Part shown: positions 42,910-44,825 of the stretch, one piece after another
How the letters are laid out: the number at the start of each line of letters is the position of its first letter
Numbering within the stretch: position 1 is the first letter of the stretch
Assembly (NCBI RefSeq): GCF_000787695.1
Contig: NZ_BBPH01000142.1
Span: forward strand, 1-44,825
From: Paracoccus sp. PAMC 22219
GTDB lineage: Bacteria > Pseudomonadota > Alphaproteobacteria > Rhodobacterales > Rhodobacteraceae
Length of the DNA: 44,825 bases
Reading direction: 5' to 3'
The notes under the pieces: generated by a model
What the model was told of the DNA's origin: nothing
The model's input: the letters and a program-made list of their open reading frames with translations, nothing else
Database searches by the model: none
Program-made: the position numbers and the translations under genes

Positions 42910-44088
42910 TTGGCACTGGGCTATGTGGTTCCCGAATTTCCATCGCAGACCCATGCGTTCTTCTGGCGAGAGATCGGCGCGATCGAGGATGCGGGCACGC
43001 CCGTCCGCCTGTATTCGACCCGGCGTCCGCCCCCGGGGTCCTGTCCCCACGCCTTTGCCGAACAGGCAACAGCGCGCACGACCTATCTGTTTCCGCCCCG
43101 CATCGGTCCCGCGCTGCGCCTGCTGGCGCATCCGGTGCGCACGGCGCGCGCCCTGTCCTATCTGGCAGGGCTGTCGCAGACGTCGGTGGCGGGCAGGCTG
43201 CGGCTGCTGGCGCTGATCCCGTCGGCGGCGGACCTGGTGCAGGACGCGCGCGACCACGACGTGAGGCACCTGCATATCCATTCCTGCGCCAATGCCGCGC
43301 ATCTTGGTGCGCTGGCGGCGATCCTGGGCGGGCTGACCTACAGCCTGACCCTGCACGGCGACCTGCCGGTCTATGGCACCGACCATGCCGCCAAGATGGC
43401 CCGCGCCAGCTTTGTGGCGGCCGTGACCCGGCCCTTGGCACAGCAGATCGCCGAAGTCAGCCCGGACACCCCGAACCCGGTGGTCTGGATGGGCGTCGAC
43501 TGCGCCCAATTCACCCCGTCGGATCGTCCGCCCGGTCGGGATTTCACCGTGGCGACAGTGGCGCGGCTGAACCACATGAAGGGGCATCGGTTCTTCCTGC
43601 AGGCGATGGCCCGGTTGCGGCAACAGGGCGTCACCATCGCCTATCGCATCGCGGGCGACGGGCCCGAACGGGACGCGATCCTGGCCGAAATCGACAGGCT
43701 GGGCCTGCAGGATCAGGTCCAACTTCTGGGTTCGCTGGACGAGTTGCGCGTGCTGGCCCTGTTGCGGGACGTCGACGCGCTTGCTCTTTCGTCGATCGGA
43801 CAGGGCGAGGCAGCACCGGTCACGGTGATGGAGGCGATGGCCTGTGGCCTGCCTGTCATCTGTTCGCAAATCGGCGGAACCGGGGACATGATTCGCGACG
43901 AGATCGATGGGTTTCTGGTGCCGCAGGGCGATGTCGACGCGATCGCGGATCGGCTGTTGCGAATGCACTCCGACCCTGAATTTGCTAAGCAGATCGGCCG
44001 TGCGGCACGCCTTACCGCGCTGGCGTCATTCGACCACCAAAGGAATGCGCGCCTGCTGCTTGATCGGATCGGCGAAAGCCGCAATTAG
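42910..44088 (+). CDS. Family 4 glycosyltransferase (TTG start)
   Basis: A 392-residue GT4 enzyme of the colanic-acid type: GYVVPEFPSQTHAFFWREIG then AIEDAG at the N-terminus, LHIHSCANAAHLGALAAILG and YSLTLHGDLPVYGTDHAAKM, then the donor domain with VVWMGVDCAQFTP, ARLNHMKGHRFFLQAMARL, YRIAGDGPERDAILAEID and AAPVTVMEAMACGLPVICSQ. No ATG fits; the TTG at 42910 has a strong GGGAGG site 8 bases upstream and lies right at the usual GY-V-P-E-F start of the family. It is divergent from the neighbouring GT4 and upstream of the RTX gene. Likely part of exopolysaccharide synthesis. Confidence 0.9.
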   Translation: MALGYVVPEFPSQTHAFFWREIGAIEDAGTPVRLYSTRRPPPGSCPHAFAEQATARTTYLFPPRIGPALRLLAHPVRTARALSYLAGLSQTSVAGRLRLLALIPSAADLVQDARDHDVRHLHIHSCANAAHLGALAAILGGLTYSLTLHGDLPVYGTDHAAKMARASFVAAVTRPLAQQIAEVSPDTPNPVVWMGVDCAQFTPSDRPPGRDFTVATVARLNHMKGHRFFLQAMARLRQQGVTIAYRIAGDGPERDAILAEIDRLGLQDQVQLLGSLDELRVLALLRDVDALALSSIGQGEAAPVTVMEAMACGLPVICSQIGGTGDMIRDEIDGFLVPQGDVDAIADRLLRMHSDPEFAKQIGRAARLTALASFDHQRNARLLLDRIGESRN

Positions 44089-44291
44089 CGCGCCGCGAAT
44101 CACAAGCAAAAAATTGCTGCCAACCACAAAAACTCAGTATCATGCTCGCACAAATGCGAGGTTCCGCCTAAATTAAAGCACCAAATGCAATTTCCCGCCG
44201 TCGATGAGGAACTTTTTCAGTTGGTGATAATAATGCTTCATCCTTGATAGCATAATGCTGCCAAAGCCGGGCAACATGGATGGGATCAGGC
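44089..44291. other. AT-rich gap before the RTX gene
   Basis: 203 bases of lower GC between the GT4 stop and the RTX gene start, with no gene. It presumably carries the RTX promoter; no clear element was recognised. Confidence 0.5.
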
Positions 44292-44825
44292 ATGCCGATT
44301 ATCAGAGGAACGAATGGCGACGATGCCATGCGGGGTACCCGGCAGTCGGACGTTTTCTGGGGCTTGGGCGGAATGGACACCTTCTACTGGCGTCCGGGCA
44401 TGGGCAACGACGTCTATCACGGCGGAACCGGCAGTGAACGCTTTGATGCCAATCCCTATACGCCGGGCAATCCCGGTGGTGACAGACTGTTCCTGGAAGG
44501 GAACGTGGGTGCCCGTATCACGTTCCGCTCGACCGAGGACGGGGTGGCCCAAATCGGAAACGAGCGCGTGCAGTTCACCGGCATCGAACGGATCTATGGT
44601 ACCGCGGGCAACGACATCGTGTCTGCCGCGAATGCCACGTTGAACGCGGTGGGCGGCGGCAAGCCGGGACATGGCGTCTCGATCTTCACCGGTGCAGGCA
44701 ATGACCGGATCATGGGATCGCGCTTTGACGACGTGCTGCACGGAGGTGCCGGCAACGATACGATCAACGGCGGGGCGGGCAATGACTTCATTCATTCCAG
44801 CACCGGCAATGACCTGATCAACGGG
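44292..44825 (+). CDS. RTX-type calcium-binding repeat protein (partial)
   Basis: 178 codons visible, open at the window end. Starts MPIIRGTNGDDAMRGTRQSD, and the end carries calcium-binding nonapeptide repeats: FTGAGNDRIMGSRFDDVLHG, GAGNDTINGGAGNDFIHSST then GNDLING, matching the GGxGxDxUx pattern. No Sec signal is visible, as expected for type I secretion by a C-terminal signal that lies outside the window. The start may instead be an in-frame ATG at 44280. It lies beside surface-polysaccharide glycosyltransferases, so it could be a secreted polysaccharide-active enzyme or matrix protein, but the visible part shows no catalytic domain. Confidence 0.88.
   Translation, partial: MPIIRGTNGDDAMRGTRQSDVFWGLGGMDTFYWRPGMGNDVYHGGTGSERFDANPYTPGNPGGDRLFLEGNVGARITFRSTEDGVAQIGNERVQFTGIERIYGTAGNDIVSAANATLNAVGGGKPGHGVSIFTGAGNDRIMGSRFDDVLHGGAGNDTINGGAGNDFIHSSTGNDLING

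Overview
The window is GC-rich, dense coding DNA from an alphaproteobacterium, most likely a Rhodobacterales member close to Paracoccus. This is inferred from codon and base use, from tripartite tricarboxylate (TctABC) and Opp/Dpp transporters with divergent or overlapping genes, from general-stress promoters of the alphaproteobacterial EcfG type, and from a DUF692/DUF2282 bufferin operon with an NrsF anti-sigma factor. I see no rRNA, tRNA, insertion sequence, integrase or CRISPR array.

Layout. 1-1662 is the body of a chemoreceptor that runs off the left edge. 1794-3316 holds an acetamidase/formamidase-family gene and an FMN-binding oxidase-like gene. 3313-11002 (minus) is a GntR regulator followed by an Opp/Dpp-type peptide transporter, with a cytosolic-type gamma-glutamyltransferase inserted between the permeases and a double ATPase. 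11354-18735 (minus) is a TctC-B-A-C tricarboxylate transporter preceded by a DctB/DctD-like two-component pair and a candidate sigma-54 promoter. 18991-22589 (minus) is a complete bufferin locus: bufABCD, an ECF sigma factor and the anti-sigma NrsF, preceded by a candidate ECF promoter. 22851-28148 (plus) is a tightly overlapping operon of a sucrose-phosphate synthase/phosphatase fusion and three glycosyltransferases. 28130-36439 is a stress-flavoured region: an AI-2E-type permease fused to sensory domains, a PAP2 phosphatase, a ferritin-like DUF892 protein, an RHH regulator with a PHB-type esterase, an FAD/NAD(P)-binding protein and an HWE-type histidine kinase. Four GGAAC-N16/17-(C)GTT promoters serve genes in this stretch. 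36568-44825 holds an animal-type haem peroxidase, a phosphopantetheinyl transferase, exopolysaccharide-type glycosyltransferases with an ExoY-like initiating sugar transferase, and the start of an RTX-type calcium-binding protein that runs off the right edge.

Working together: the gamma-glutamyl/peptide operon and the Tct operon are two nutrient-uptake modules, each with its own regulator. The buf operon is a copper/metal-stress module that carries its own sigma/anti-sigma switch. The stress region looks like a cluster of the EcfG general stress regulon. The right end looks like surface polysaccharide and secreted-protein genes.

Data quality: six genes carry a single-base frameshift (MCP, permease C, nrsF, two glycosyltransferases, DUF892). 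Five of the six are one-base losses inside short C or G runs, and the protein continues perfectly in the next frame. This points to sequencing or assembly error more than to true pseudogenes, so these genes are annotated across the shift.
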